DNA of 64,000 nt, taken from positions 10,056,501 to 10,120,500 of the forward strand of contig NZ_JACHMB010000001.1 of assembly GCF_014204795.1 (NCBI RefSeq), given 5' to 3'. The translations under genes and the position numbers were made by a program. Below the pieces are notes generated by a model. That model was not told the DNA's origin. It was given only the letters and a program-made list of their open reading frames with translations, and ran no database searches. Of the stretch, positions 53,490-62,217 are shown one piece after another (the stretch's first letter is position 1; every line of letters begins with the position of its first letter). Source of the stretch: Nonomuraea jabiensis. Lineage in GTDB: Bacteria > Actinomycetota > Actinomycetes > Streptosporangiales > Streptosporangiaceae.

Positions 53490-54254
53490 TCACGGATGTC
53501 CGACCACGAGCCGGAGCGAGCCGACGAACTCCGGCTGCTCGCGCAGCCGGCCGAAGCGGTCGTCCCAGGCGCCGCTGTCGAGGTCACGCCGGAGCCTGTC
53601 GACGGCCCGCGCCTCGGCGTCGTCGTCGACGAACCCCCACGCCGACTGGGACGCGCGAACCTGCGGGTCGAGGAAACGTTCCGGGCGGGCGTAGTACGCC
53701 TCGGTGAAGCCGTCCACGCAGTCGATGGGGATCGCGACCGGCATCACCTCCGTCCGGCCCCCGACGAGGGAGGCGATCAGATCGATCGGCGGGTAGCGGC
53801 GGCGTTCGGCGGCGATGAGCTCGGGGGCGTACTCGGCGAGCCACAGCAGGTCGAGGGCGTCGCCGTCGAAGGTGAGGATGACGACCGGGCCGCGGGAGAC
53901 CCGGCGCAGCTCGCGCAGGCCCTGTTCGGTGTCGTTCCACTGGTGGACGGTGACGGTGGCCATGGCGGCGTCGAAGCTGTCGTCGTCGAAGGGCAGGCGT
54001 TCGGCGATCCCGTCGAGGGCGGGGGCCAGGTGGCGGGGGCGCTGGGCGCGCATCGCCGCCGAGGGTTCGACCGCCACCACGTGGCGGTCCTCGGGCTCGT
54101 ACGAGCCCGCGCCGGCGCCGACGTTGATGACGGTGCGGGCCTGGCCGAGCGCGGCGTGCACGCGGGCGGCGATGCGCGGGTCGGTACGGCGCTGCCGGGC
54201 GTAGCCCCGGCCATGGCGGTCGTAGTCGAAGTCACCGGCGAGCGTGGCGGTCAA
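53490..54254 (-). CDS. Class I SAM-dependent methyltransferase
   Basis: Protein of 254 aa. It begins with FDYDRHGRGYARQRRTDPRIA, then motif I as VINVGAGAGSYEPEDR (42-57) and VVAVEPSAAMRAQRP, with PFDDDSFDAAMATVTVHQW. This matches a common actinobacterial family of unknown substrate. The start is a TTG at 54254 with GGGAG 6 nt upstream. It follows the isochorismatase gene by 18 nt and is probably co-transcribed. Confidence 0.85.
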   Translation of the reverse strand: MTATLAGDFDYDRHGRGYARQRRTDPRIAARVHAALGQARTVINVGAGAGSYEPEDRHVVAVEPSAAMRAQRPRHLAPALDGIAERLPFDDDSFDAAMATVTVHQWNDTEQGLRELRRVSRGPVVILTFDGDALDLLWLAEYAPELIAAERRRYPPIDLIASLVGGRTEVMPVAIPIDCVDGFTEAYYARPERFLDPQVRASQSAWGFVDDDAEARAVDRLRRDLDSGAWDDRFGRLREQPEFVGSLRLVVGHP

Positions 54255-54272
54255 TCGGGGCTCCCATCGGTT

Positions 54273-54926
54273 TCAGAGGGTGTGCAACGCACCGGCGATG
54301 GCCTCGGCGGGCAGGAGGGCGACGCCGATGCCGGTCATCTCGGTACGTCCCACGTCGTGCAGTCGTGAGGTGGCGTCGTCGGCGAGCACCAGCCGGTAGT
54401 CCCGCTCGCTGGCCTCGACCAGGGTCGCCCGCGGGCAGTTGGGGAAGTTGCAGCCGGCCACCACGAGCGTGTCGACCTCCCAGCCGCGCAGCAGCTCGTC
54501 CAGCCGCGTGCGGTAGAAGGCGCCCCAGCGCGGCTTGAACAGGGCGACCTCGCGCTCCCCCAGGGGCTGCGGCTCGCCGGACAGCAGCAGGCCGGCCTTC
54601 AGCGGCGGCGCGTCCGGCGGGAGCAGTTCGGGGGCGATGTCGCTGCCGGGGCTGTCCGGCGCCACGATGGCGGCGCCCGACGCGAGCAGCGTACGCCGGA
54701 CGAGGTCGGCGTCGTGGCCGTCGGGGTCGTACAGGCGGACGATGTGGACGATCGGCCGTCCGGCGGCGCGGAAGGCGGTAGCCAGCCCGGCCAGCGTGGG
54801 CAGCACCTCGCTGGTGCCCGCGACGCCGTACGGCGCTTCGGACAGGAAGTCGCGCTGCACGTCGATGGTCAGCAGCGCAGAGGTGGCCCATCGGGGTGCG
54901 AGGTGAGGATCGGTGATGGCGTTCAT
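54273..54926 (-). CDS. Isochorismatase-like cysteine hydrolase
   Basis: Protein of 217 aa. The catalytic triad is D22 (LTIDVQRDF), K131 (LFKPRWGAF) and C159 (VAGCNFPNCPRATL). The family hydrolyses amides or vinyl ethers (nicotinamide, N-carbamoyl compounds, isochorismate). FPNCPR at the active-site turn is unlike isochorismatase proper, so the substrate is open. ATG 54926 has GGAGG 10 nt upstream. Operon with the methyltransferase gene. Confidence 0.87.
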   Translation of the reverse strand: MNAITDPHLAPRWATSALLTIDVQRDFLSEAPYGVAGTSEVLPTLAGLATAFRAAGRPIVHIVRLYDPDGHDADLVRRTLLASGAAIVAPDSPGSDIAPELLPPDAPPLKAGLLLSGEPQPLGEREVALFKPRWGAFYRTRLDELLRGWEVDTLVVAGCNFPNCPRATLVEASERDYRLVLADDATSRLHDVGRTEMTGIGVALLPAEAIAGALHTL

Positions 54927-55002
54927 GAACGGTCGTCCTCCGCGAGGGTCGTCACCCGGAATCATCGCATCACGCGCCGAGCCGCCTGGCGGCGGTCCGG
55001 AG

Positions 55003-55521
55003 TCAGTACCGGGCCGTGTGCATCAGGCGCAGCGCCGCCTCGGCCGTCTCGTACCGCCAGGCGGCCACGACGTGGTCGAAGCCATGAGCCTGGTCCCGCT
55101 GCCTGCGCAGGCTGAGGACGATCGGCTCGATGCGCTCCGCCTGCGCGTCCAGCAGCGGGCGCGGGTCCGCGCCGGACCGCCGGAGCAGGGCGAACTTGAT
55201 CAGGAACTCGGTACGGATGTCGCGGATGTGCTCGACCGGGCATATCAGCCACCCACCCACGGCCGACGCCCCGGCCGCCGTGGCGGTGAACACCGTACGC
55301 TGTGGACCGCCCTTCCCCGGCTCGCTGCCGCACGGCTCGATGAGAGCCAGGTCGGCGAGCCGATCGAGCGCGCGGTAGACCCGAGGCCGCGGCACTTGCC
55401 AGATCGCGCCGACGGCACCGGTGGGAGCGGTGAGCCTCGCGACGGCGAAGCCGTACGTGGGCCCCTCCGCCACGAGCGCGAGCACGATCCACTCGGTGAG
55501 CGACAGGGCGCGAGGATCCAC
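55003..55521 (-). CDS. PadR-like transcriptional regulator
   Basis: Protein of 172 aa. The N-terminal winged helix is LTEWIVLALVAEGPTYGFAVARL ... RPRVYRALDRLADLALIEPCG, followed by a C-terminal helical (Vir_act_alpha_C) dimerisation part (LLRRSGADPRPLLDAQAERIEPIVLSLRRQRDQ). GTG 55521 is the likely start; the ribosome site is weak. It lies upstream of the isochorismatase gene on the same strand and may regulate it. Confidence 0.83.
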   Translation of the reverse strand: MDPRALSLTEWIVLALVAEGPTYGFAVARLTAPTGAVGAIWQVPRPRVYRALDRLADLALIEPCGSEPGKGGPQRTVFTATAAGASAVGGWLICPVEHIRDIRTEFLIKFALLRRSGADPRPLLDAQAERIEPIVLSLRRQRDQAHGFDHVVAAWRYETAEAALRLMHTARY

Positions 55522-55648
55522 AGGCTCAAGGGTAGGGCCAGTCGCGGGCGTCAGAGGGTCGCCAAGTAGTCTCGCATTGACTAGCCACGGCTGCGGAGGA
55601 CTGCTCTGTGAGGGAGAACGAGGCCGGCACCTTAGGGCGCCGCCCGGG

Positions 55649-55870
55649 ATGAAACCCGTCCCGAACGCCATCTGCGTCGGCGGCCCCCACGACGGCATGC
55701 TGACCCGCATCGACCAGGACGTCGGCGTCGTGGAGGTGTTCGCGTTCGAGGCGGACGGCTCGACGCGCGGCGCCCCCTATCGGGTCACGGCAGGTCGCGT
55801 CCACCATCCCTCGTGCGCCACCCCGTTCGTCGTGCTCAGCTGGGTCGAGCCCGCCCACGGTCAGTTCTGA
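55649..55870 (+). CDS. Small protein of unknown function, paralogue 1
   Basis: Protein of 73 aa: NAICVGGPHDGMLTRIDQDVGVVEV near the N-terminus, an FVVLSWVEP block near the end. It is homologous along its length to the 85-aa protein at 56065-56322 (shared NAIC.GGP..G....DQD.G). No family name is known to me. Its ribosome site is poor, so the start is uncertain. The two paralogues face each other about 195 nt apart. Confidence 0.6.
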   Translation: MKPVPNAICVGGPHDGMLTRIDQDVGVVEVFAFEADGSTRGAPYRVTAGRVHHPSCATPFVVLSWVEPAHGQF

Positions 55871-55989
55871 GGTCGCGGGCCTGGTCCTCCTGGGATCGAC
55901 GACATGAGACGGTCCATGCGCCGAAGGGGTGGGCGCGACCGGCGGCGTGCAGGTTCCCGCCCGGCAGCGCTTGGTAGTCCCCATGAGAC

Positions 55990-56008
55990 TACTGACAGTG
56001 AAAGAAGG
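55990..56008. terminator. Possible hairpin in the 55.9-56.1 kb gap
   Basis: GTAGTC and GACTAC arms flank a 7-nt loop around 55976-55994, between two convergent small genes. No U-tract is visible; a terminator is only suggested by position. Confidence 0.2.
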
Positions 56009-56064
56009 CAAGAGGTGCTGATCGCCGACGGAAGACCTACATCAGGGTGTGCGCCGACGACCCG

Positions 56065-56322
56065 TCATGGATCCAGGCCGCAGGAGCATGGCGGGTCGGC
56101 CCAGTGCAGGGCGATGTACGGCTCGCCCTGGCCGAAGTAGCGCACCCGTTCGCGGGTGATGCGGTAGCGGGCGCACGTCTCGGGCTCGTCCGGCGACAGG
56201 CGCGGTACGGGGACGGTCAGGATGCCGATGTCCTGGTCGACGTGGGCGAGCACACCGTGGCAGGGCCCGCCGAGGCAGATGGCGTTGCACTCGTGGCGGC
56301 CGTCCGGCGGGAGCTCGTTCAT
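56065..56322 (-). CDS. Small protein of unknown function, paralogue 2 (mod operon)
   Basis: Protein of 85 aa, with HECNAICLGGPCHGVLAHVDQDIG matching paralogue 1 and a Cys-rich end (PPCSCGLDP). ATG 56322 overlaps the stop of the modB'-'modC frame (ATGA), so it is translated with the molybdate operon. No known domain. Confidence 0.65.
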   Translation of the reverse strand: MNELPPDGRHECNAICLGGPCHGVLAHVDQDIGILTVPVPRLSPDEPETCARYRITRERVRYFGQGEPYIALHWADPPCSCGLDP

Positions 56323-56888
56323 GCGCGGTAGGCGTGGGTCTCGGCGGCCTTGACCGAGGCCCAGATCTGCTGGCCCGGGGTCAGGTCGAGGGCGGCCAGG
56401 GCGGCGGGGGTGATGTCGGCGAAGGCGGCGATGGGCCCGTCGAGGTGGACGCGTACGTTGTCGCCGTGCCGTTCGATGCCCTCGATGCGCGCCTGCCACA
56501 GGTTGCGCGGGCTCCCGTCCGGGCGGGTCCGGTAGAGGGCGACGGCGGCGGGCGGGAAGGCGACGAATGCGGGCCCATCGAGCCGTTCGGAGGGGTGCAG
56601 CAGCAGCTCAGCCAGCGGCAACACCAGGAAGGCCAGACCCACCAGCGCGGGCACGACCAGCATCCACGGCAACCGTCCAGAGACCTCGCCGCCCGCAACC
56701 GGCCGCCCAGCGAGCCCGCCACCCGGACCGGCCGACCACCCACCACCCGGACCGACCGGCCGCCCGGCGAGCTCATCAGGCGGATCGGCCGAACCCCCAG
56801 CCAGCCCACCACCCGGACCGGCCGAACGCCCGGCGAACCCGCCATGCGGGGCTGCCGGGTCGAGCGGTTCCGGGGCCGAAGAGCTCAT
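56319..56888 (-). pseudogene. modB-modC fusion remnant (internal deletion)
   Basis: The 189-aa frame joins two unrelated pieces. Residues about 70-95 (LPWMLVVPALVGLAFLVLPLAELLL) are the first membrane helix of a ModB permease. From about residue 105 it reads FVAFPPAAVALYRTRPDGSPRN and RIEGIERHGDNVRVHLDG, the C-terminal TOBE/Mop domain of a ModC ATPase. The other ModB helices and the entire ModC nucleotide-binding domain are missing, which implies an in-frame deletion of well over 1 kb. The N-terminus is expanded by Gly/Pro/Arg repeats. It starts 6 nt after the modA stop. Confidence 0.75.
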
Positions 56889-56894
56889 CCTGGA

Positions 56895-57704
56895 TCAGGG
56901 GGCCTCGAAGCCGGCCTTGGTCAGCACGTCCTTGCCCTGCTGCGACAGCACCAGGTCCACGAACTGCTTGGCCACGTCACCCGCGGGAGCCTTGGCCAGG
57001 GTCGCGATCGGATAGTCGTTGATCGCCTTGTCGGCCTCGGGGAAGGCGATGCCCTGGACCTTGCCCGCCGACGCGATCACGTCCGTCTTGTAGACCAGCG
57101 CCGCGTCCACCTCGCCCAGCTCCACCTTGGTCAGCGTGGCCTTGACGTCCTGCTCCAGCGTCACCGGCTTGGCCTTGAGCCCGGCCGCGTCGAGCGCCTT
57201 GATCGCCGCCGCCCCGCACGGCACCTGCTCGGCGCACAACGCCACCTTCACCTTGCTGTCGGCCAGATCCTTCAGCTCGTCCACCTTGGCCGGATTGTCC
57301 TTAGGCACGGCGATCTCCAGCTTGTTGCGCACGAACGTAGTAGGCGCACTCGCCAGCGACGCGTCGGTCACGGTCTTCATCGTGGCCGGGCTCGCCGCGG
57401 CGAACACGTCCGCCGGAGCCCCTTGGACGATCTGCTGGGCCAGCGTCGCGCTGGAGCCGAAGTTGAACTTCACCGTCGTGCCGGGGTGCGCGGCCTCGAA
57501 GGTCTTGCCGAGCTCGGTGAACGTCCCCGTCAGCGACGCCGCCGCGAACACCGTCACCTCCTTGGCCCCGCCACCGGCGGCCGGGGCCGACGAAGCCGCG
57601 GTCGTGGACGTGGCCGGTCCGCCGGAGCCGCAACCGGCCAGGCCCGCCAGCGCGAATGCGACGGGCAGGGCGATCGCCCATCGGGAAAGACGCCTGAACA
57701 CCAC
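56895..57704 (-). CDS. modA: Molybdate ABC transporter substrate-binding protein
   Basis: Lipoprotein of 269 aa (signal ALPVAFALAGLAGC, Cys25). Mature sequence begins EVTVFAAASLTGTFTELGKTFEAAHPG and has the ModA oxyanion-binding blocks FGSSATLAQQIVQGAPADVFAAAS and ALVYKTDVIA. It would bind molybdate or tungstate outside the cell. The permease and ATPase that should follow are reduced to a fusion remnant, so transport through this locus is doubtful. Confidence 0.9.
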   Translation of the reverse strand: MVFRRLSRWAIALPVAFALAGLAGCGSGGPATSTTAASSAPAAGGGAKEVTVFAAASLTGTFTELGKTFEAAHPGTTVKFNFGSSATLAQQIVQGAPADVFAAASPATMKTVTDASLASAPTTFVRNKLEIAVPKDNPAKVDELKDLADSKVKVALCAEQVPCGAAAIKALDAAGLKAKPVTLEQDVKATLTKVELGEVDAALVYKTDVIASAGKVQGIAFPEADKAINDYPIATLAKAPAGDVAKQFVDLVLSQQGKDVLTKAGFEAP

Positions 57705-57714
57705 AGGGGGCTCC

Positions 57715-58128
57715 TCACAGGTAACTGGCCACGTGCTCGTGACCGGGAATCTCCACGACGACGTTGGTGGACCTGATCACGGCGACCGCCACCACCCCCG
57801 CCTCCAGGCCCAACTCGTCCGCAGCCTGGCGGCTCATCAGCGACACCACCCGGAACGGCCCGGCGGCGATCTCCACCTGCGCCATCACCGCATCGCGGAT
57901 CACCTCGGTCACGATCCCGCGAAAACGGTTACGCGCCGAGGAGCGGCTGCCGTCGCCGCTCTCCTCGATCTGCGAGCGAGCAAAAGCGGCCAGGTCGGCG
58001 CCGTTCACCTGCCGGTGGCCGTGCTCGTCCCGCTCGGCCCCCAGCCGGCCCGCGTTCACCCGCCGGCGGATCGTGTCGGAGCTGACCCCAAGCAGCGCCG
58101 CGGCCTCGCTGATCCGGAACGTCGTCAC
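57715..58128 (-). CDS. Mop/TOBE molybdate-responsive regulator with MerR-type HTH
   Basis: Protein of 137 aa. The N-terminal excisionase/MerR-like HTH is FRISEAAALLGVSSDTIRRRVNAGRL; the C-terminal Mop domain is RNRFRGIVTEVIRDAVMAQVEIAAGPFRVVSLMSRQAADELGL (read in parts), which binds molybdate. GTG start at 58128. It lies 10 nt upstream of modA in the same operon and probably controls it. Confidence 0.87.
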   Translation of the reverse strand: MTTFRISEAAALLGVSSDTIRRRVNAGRLGAERDEHGHRQVNGADLAAFARSQIEESGDGSRSSARNRFRGIVTEVIRDAVMAQVEIAAGPFRVVSLMSRQAADELGLEAGVVAVAVIRSTNVVVEIPGHEHVASYL

Positions 58129-58214
58129 AAGCTCTCACGATACCTTCCGCACATTCGAGCCTGAATAGTCGTCTTCCACCGCATTAGCGCCATCATCTAA
58201 GGCCTTGTCATGGC

Positions 58215-58745
58215 ATTCACGAGATCGGAGAGCACCTCCGTGAGTCTCGGTTCCCCCGCCACTGGGCCGTCGCATCCGCCCTCGCCACCGCCCTGCTGGC
58301 CGCCCTCACGCCCGCCACCCCAGCCACGGCAACGGCAACCGCCGCGACCGCGACCGCGACCGCGACCGCGACTGCGGCTGCGGCTGCGGCTGCGGCCCGA
58401 CTGTCCTCCGCCCAGCAGACCGCCGCGAGCCTCTCTTCCGCCGAGCACACCGCCGCGGGTCCCTCCTCCACCGAGCCGGCCGCTGCGGGCCCCTTCTCCG
58501 TCCGCCGGACCGCCGTCGGCACGGTCAAGGTGCGCGGCCAGGTCGCCCGGCCGCGTTCGTTCACCATGGCGCGGCTGCGCGGCCTGCCGCAGCACACCGT
58601 CCGCGTGCGTTACCAGACCTCCCACGGCACGGAGAAGCACACCTTCACCGGCCCGCTGCTGTCCGACGCGCTCCAGCTGGCCGAGCCGCGCATCGACCCC
58701 GATGTCAAGAACGCCCACCTACGCCTGGTCGTCACCGCGAGCCGA
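58215..58745 (+). pseudogene. Truncated exported protein (molybdopterin-oxidoreductase-associated type)
   Basis: The frame reads RHWAVASALATALLAALTPATPATA (read in two parts), a signal-peptide-like stretch, then a Thr/Ala repeat, then a folded-looking domain: ARLRGLPQHTVRVRYQTSHG and FTGPLLSDALQLAEPRIDP up to HLRLVVTAS. No in-frame ATG, GTG or TTG precedes the signal, and after VVTAS the frame enters a minisatellite. Similar exported domains in actinobacteria resemble a molybdopterin oxidoreductase part, which would fit the mod locus. Start loss and truncation indicate a pseudogene. Confidence 0.5.
58333..58396. repeat. Hexanucleotide-type GC repeat (ACCGCG)n/(GCGGCT)n
   Basis: ACCGCG repeats pass into GCTGCG repeats inside the signal-peptide end of the exported remnant, encoding Thr-Ala and poly-Ala runs. 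Confidence 0.7.
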
Positions 58746-58852
58746 AGGCCGGGAGCCGAAGGCCGGGAGCCGAAGGCCGGGAGCCGGAGGCCGGGAGCCG
58801 GAGGCCGGGAGTCGGGAGTCGGGAGCCGGGAGCCGGGAGTCGAAGGATCGTG
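58741..58852. repeat. Minisatellite of GCCGGGAG/GGGAGTC-type units
   Basis: About ten degenerate copies of a 7- to 14-bp unit (such as GCCGGGAGCCGAAG and GGGAGTC) follow the last conserved codons of the exported remnant. The repeat replaces its expected C-terminus. After it, 58853-59052 shows a short protein-like stretch without an assignable family. Confidence 0.75.
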
Positions 58853-59052
58853 GCCGCGACGCTGTTCTCCGGCTATGGGTGGAAATATCCGGATGTCGTG
58901 TGCGAGCCGACGTCGGAGGAGAAGCGTCCGCTCAGGTGTGACGATCTCGATGGCTTCCCGGACGAGGGCATCCAGCGCGTCGAGCGCCTGGTCGCCCTGC
59001 CCGCGCCCGGGTGATCCGCGGAGCGCCGCACACTGACGCGAAAGGCCGCCGG

Positions 59053-59826
59053 TCAGGCCCCGCCCGGCTCGGCGGTCTGCTCCCACAGCGACTTCATCTC
59101 GGCGTACCCCTGTTCCAGGGTCTCCACCATGGCCTCCCGGGCCCGCTCTCCGTCGCGGCGCTGGATCGCCTGGGCCACGTCCGTGTGCAGCTGCAGCGCG
59201 CGCTCGTCCGGATGATGGGGCATCAGGTGGTGGTGGTGGCGGCCGGCGAGCACCTCGGCGACGATCAGTTGCAGTTTCGCGAACATCTCGTTGCCGGAGG
59301 CGGCCAGCACCCGCCGGTGGAAGTCGATGTCCAGGTCGAGGAAGCGGGCCTCGTCGCCGGCCTTCCCGGCGGCCCACATCTTGGCCGCGAGCCCGACCAG
59401 CTCGCTCGCCTCGTCGTCGTCGATCCGCTCGGCGGCCAGCCAGGCGGCGTACGGCTCGATCGCGGTGCGCAGCTCGGTGATCGAGCGCATCTGCGCCATC
59501 CGCCCGTCCGAGGCGAGCCGCCAGCGGATCACCTGCGGATCGAAGACGCTCCAGACCCCCGGGGGCTGGATCATGATCCCCACCCGGCGCCGGGTCTCGA
59601 TGAGCCCCATGGACGCGAGCACCCGCAGCACCTCGCGGATCACCGAGCGGGAGACCTGGTAGCGGTCGACCAGGTCTTCGATGCTCTGGATCGAACCAGC
59701 GGCCATGTCGCCGTTGCATATGGCGGTGCCGAGGTGGTCGAGGACGCGTGCGTGCAGCCCAGCCTCGGCGAGGGCGGACCGAGTGGGGGCGGCCCCCGAG
59801 GAGGACTGATTCACGGCAAAGAGCAT
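59053..59826 (-). CDS. GntR/FadR-family (FCD) transcriptional regulator
   Basis: Protein of 257 aa. The winged helix is IEDLVDRYQVSRSVIREVLRVLASMGLIETRRRVG (read in parts). The FCD domain has the metal-site pattern with DLDIDFHRRVLAASGN and a His-rich AGRHHHHLMPHHPDE loop. ATG 59826 has no clear Shine-Dalgarno; GTG 59814 is an alternative. Divergent from the sugar importer and galactonate dehydratase operon, which it most likely regulates with an aldonate or related acid as effector. Confidence 0.9.
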   Translation of the reverse strand: MLFAVNQSSSGAAPTRSALAEAGLHARVLDHLGTAICNGDMAAGSIQSIEDLVDRYQVSRSVIREVLRVLASMGLIETRRRVGIMIQPPGVWSVFDPQVIRWRLASDGRMAQMRSITELRTAIEPYAAWLAAERIDDDEASELVGLAAKMWAAGKAGDEARFLDLDIDFHRRVLAASGNEMFAKLQLIVAEVLAGRHHHHLMPHHPDERALQLHTDVAQAIQRRDGERAREAMVETLEQGYAEMKSLWEQTAEPGGA

Positions 59827-59951
59827 ATCAGTTGAAGCCCTGCTCTTGAATAAATCAGCTTTTTGGGCCTAGCATCCCGGCATTAAGCAGATGTTACGAG
59901 CATGTGGCGCCCTTACGGGGGGCGGCGGCCATGACAGAAAGGTGAGATGAC

Positions 59952-61238
59952 ATGCGACGTCGATCGATACTCGGTACATCTCTGGCCATGGTTGCCGCCA
60001 TGGGCCTGACCGCCTGTGGGGGTGGCGGAGACAGCGGCGCGTCCAAGACGGTCCGCATCACGCTGACCAACCACGTGTGGACCGACAACATCAAGAAGGC
60101 CCTGCCCGAGTTCGAGAAGCAGACCGGGCTCAAGGCCGAGATCACCCAGCTCGGCGAGGACCAGCTCTCCGACCAGTACAACGTCAAGCTGAACGCCGGC
60201 TCGTCCGACATCGACGTGATGATGTACCGCCCCCTTCAGGAGGGCAGGCTCTTCGCCAAGAACAAGTACCTGGCCGACCTGTCGGAGCAGGTGAAGGCCA
60301 GCAAGGACTGGGACTTCGGCGACTTCCAGGCCGGCCCGGTGGAGGCCACCACGTACGAGGGCAAGCCGGTCGGCGTCCCGATCATCACCGAGCAGGAGGT
60401 CCTCTACTACCGCAAGGACCTGCTCGACAAGGCCGGCCTGAGCGCCCCGCCGAAGACCCTCGACGAGCTCAAGGCCGCCGCCGCCAAGATCAAGGCGGCC
60501 GAGCCGGACGTCGCCGGCTTCGTCGCCCGTACCGGCAAGTCGGCGGCGGTCACCCAGTTCTCCAGCTTCCTGTACAGCTTCGGCGGCGACTTCGTCGACG
60601 GCAGCGGCAAGGCCGCGGTCAACAGCGCGGCGGCCAAGCAGGCGTACGCCTACTACGGAGGGCTGATCAAGGACTCCGGCCCGGCGAACGTCAGCACCGA
60701 CATGAGCTGGTCCGAGGCGATGGCCATCTTCACCCAGGGCAAGGCCGCCTTCTACACCGAGGCCAACTCGCTCTACAAGAACGCCACCGACCCGGCCAAG
60801 TCCAAGGTCGCGGACCAGGTTGGCTTCGCGCCGTTCCCGGCCGGCCCGAGCGGTTCCAAGCCGTACAACATCCCGGCCTGGGCACTGGGCATCAACGCCA
60901 ACTCGGAGAACACGGCCAACGCCTGGAAGTTCATCGAGTGGGCCACCGGCAAGGCGCAGACGCTCGCCCAGCAGAAGTCCGGCGTGCCGGGCGCCCGTAC
61001 CTCCGTCTGGGCCAACCCGGAGGGCACCTCGACCTTCCCGAAGGACATGGCGGAGGCCATCGCGGCCAGCACCAAGGACGGGGTGGGTCATGACCGGCCG
61101 CAGGTCGTGAAGGTCGCCGAGTCCCGGGAGATCGTGGGCCAGCCGATCGTCGACGCGATCACCGGCAAGGACGCCGCGGCGGCCGCCGACACGGCCAACG
61201 CCGCGTTCCAGAAGTTCCTGGACGACGAGGCCAAGTAA
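59952..61238 (+). CDS. Sugar-type ABC substrate-binding lipoprotein
   Basis: SBP family 1 protein of 428 aa. Lipoprotein signal SLAMVAAMGLTAC (Cys22). Family blocks: VWTDNIKKALPEFEKQTGLKAEI, LNAGSSDIDVMMYRPLQEG, EQEVLYYRKDLLDKAGL and a C-terminal IPAWALGINANSENTANAWKFIEWATG. It binds a sugar or sugar acid outside the cell. The downstream dehydratase points to galactonate or a related aldonate. First gene of the catabolic operon. Confidence 0.92.
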   Translation: MRRRSILGTSLAMVAAMGLTACGGGGDSGASKTVRITLTNHVWTDNIKKALPEFEKQTGLKAEITQLGEDQLSDQYNVKLNAGSSDIDVMMYRPLQEGRLFAKNKYLADLSEQVKASKDWDFGDFQAGPVEATTYEGKPVGVPIITEQEVLYYRKDLLDKAGLSAPPKTLDELKAAAAKIKAAEPDVAGFVARTGKSAAVTQFSSFLYSFGGDFVDGSGKAAVNSAAAKQAYAYYGGLIKDSGPANVSTDMSWSEAMAIFTQGKAAFYTEANSLYKNATDPAKSKVADQVGFAPFPAGPSGSKPYNIPAWALGINANSENTANAWKFIEWATGKAQTLAQQKSGVPGARTSVWANPEGTSTFPKDMAEAIAASTKDGVGHDRPQVVKVAESREIVGQPIVDAITGKDAAAAADTANAAFQKFLDDEAK

Positions 61239-61266
61239 GCGGCACCCGCCGACCCCTGGAGTCCCC

Positions 61267-62217
61267 ATGGCAACGATCACCACACCGACCACCAAGGCGC
61301 CGCGCGGCGCCCCCGCCGCCCCCGGCACGCCCGGCTGGCTGCGCTGGGTGGACGAGCACCGCAAATGGCTCTTCGCCGCGCCCGCGATGACCTTCGTCGC
61401 CGCGCTGCTCGTCTTCCCCCTGGCCTGGACCGGCTACCTCAGCCTGACCGACGCCGAGGGATCCGTCCGCGCGGAGAGCGACTTCGTGGGCTTGCGGAAC
61501 TACCTCGACGTCCTGTCGGACACCGAGCGGTTCTGGCCCGCGGTCGGGCGGACCGCCACGTTCACCGCCGTCGCGCTGCTGTTCGAGGTGGTCCTCGGAA
61601 TGGCGATCGCGCTGCTGCTGTGGCGGCCGTTCAGAGGGCAGAGGTGGGTCCGGGTGGCCATCCTCATGCCGCTCGTCGCCACTCCGGTGGCGGTCGGCAT
61701 GATGTGGCGGCTCATCCTGGACCCGAACATCGGCCTGGCCAACCAGCTCCTCGGCTGGTTCGGCATCGGGCCGCAGCCGTGGCTGGCCGGCCAGCACTCG
61801 GCCCTGCCCACCACGATCTTCATCGACGTGTGGCAGTGGACGCCGATGGTGGTGCTGATCCTGCTCGCCGGGCTCACCTCGCTGTCGGAGGAGCCGCAGG
61901 AGGCGGCGCGCATCGACGGGGCCAGCACCTGGCAGCGGTTCCGGCACGTCACCCTGCCGCTGCTGATGCCCACGCTGACCGTGGCGGTCCTGCTGCGCGG
62001 CATCGACGCGCTGAAGACCTTCGACATCCTCTACGCCACGAAGGGCCGCGGCGGCGGTTCGTTCCACGAGGTCGAGACGCTGAACGTGTACGCCTACGGC
62101 CTCAGCTTCGACTACAACGAGTACGGCGTCTCCTCCACCGTCCTCATCCTCTTCTTCCTGATCATCATCGGGGCCATGTGGGCCCTGACCGCCCGGCGCA
62201 AGGAGGCGCAGCGATGA
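61267..62217 (+). CDS. Sugar ABC permease 1 (MalF/UgpA type)
   Basis: Protein of 316 aa with six helices. It begins with WLFAAPAMTFVAALLVFPLAWTGYLSLTD (read in parts); the EAA loop is EEPQEAARIDGASTWQRFRHVTLPLLMPTL. Its stop overlaps the next ATG (ATGA). Forms the channel with permease 2. No ATPase gene follows in the window, so a shared MsiK-type ATPase encoded elsewhere is expected. Confidence 0.92.
   Translation: MATITTPTTKAPRGAPAAPGTPGWLRWVDEHRKWLFAAPAMTFVAALLVFPLAWTGYLSLTDAEGSVRAESDFVGLRNYLDVLSDTERFWPAVGRTATFTAVALLFEVVLGMAIALLLWRPFRGQRWVRVAILMPLVATPVAVGMMWRLILDPNIGLANQLLGWFGIGPQPWLAGQHSALPTTIFIDVWQWTPMVVLILLAGLTSLSEEPQEAARIDGASTWQRFRHVTLPLLMPTLTVAVLLRGIDALKTFDILYATKGRGGGSFHEVETLNVYAYGLSFDYNEYGVSSTVLILFFLIIIGAMWALTARRKEAQR

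Noticed and set aside
58210..58941. Plus-strand frame starting at ATG 58210
   Set aside because: It is Pro/Arg-rich simple-sequence translation. The neighbouring frame contains the signal peptide and the conserved domain, so this frame is a shadow apart perhaps from its first codons.
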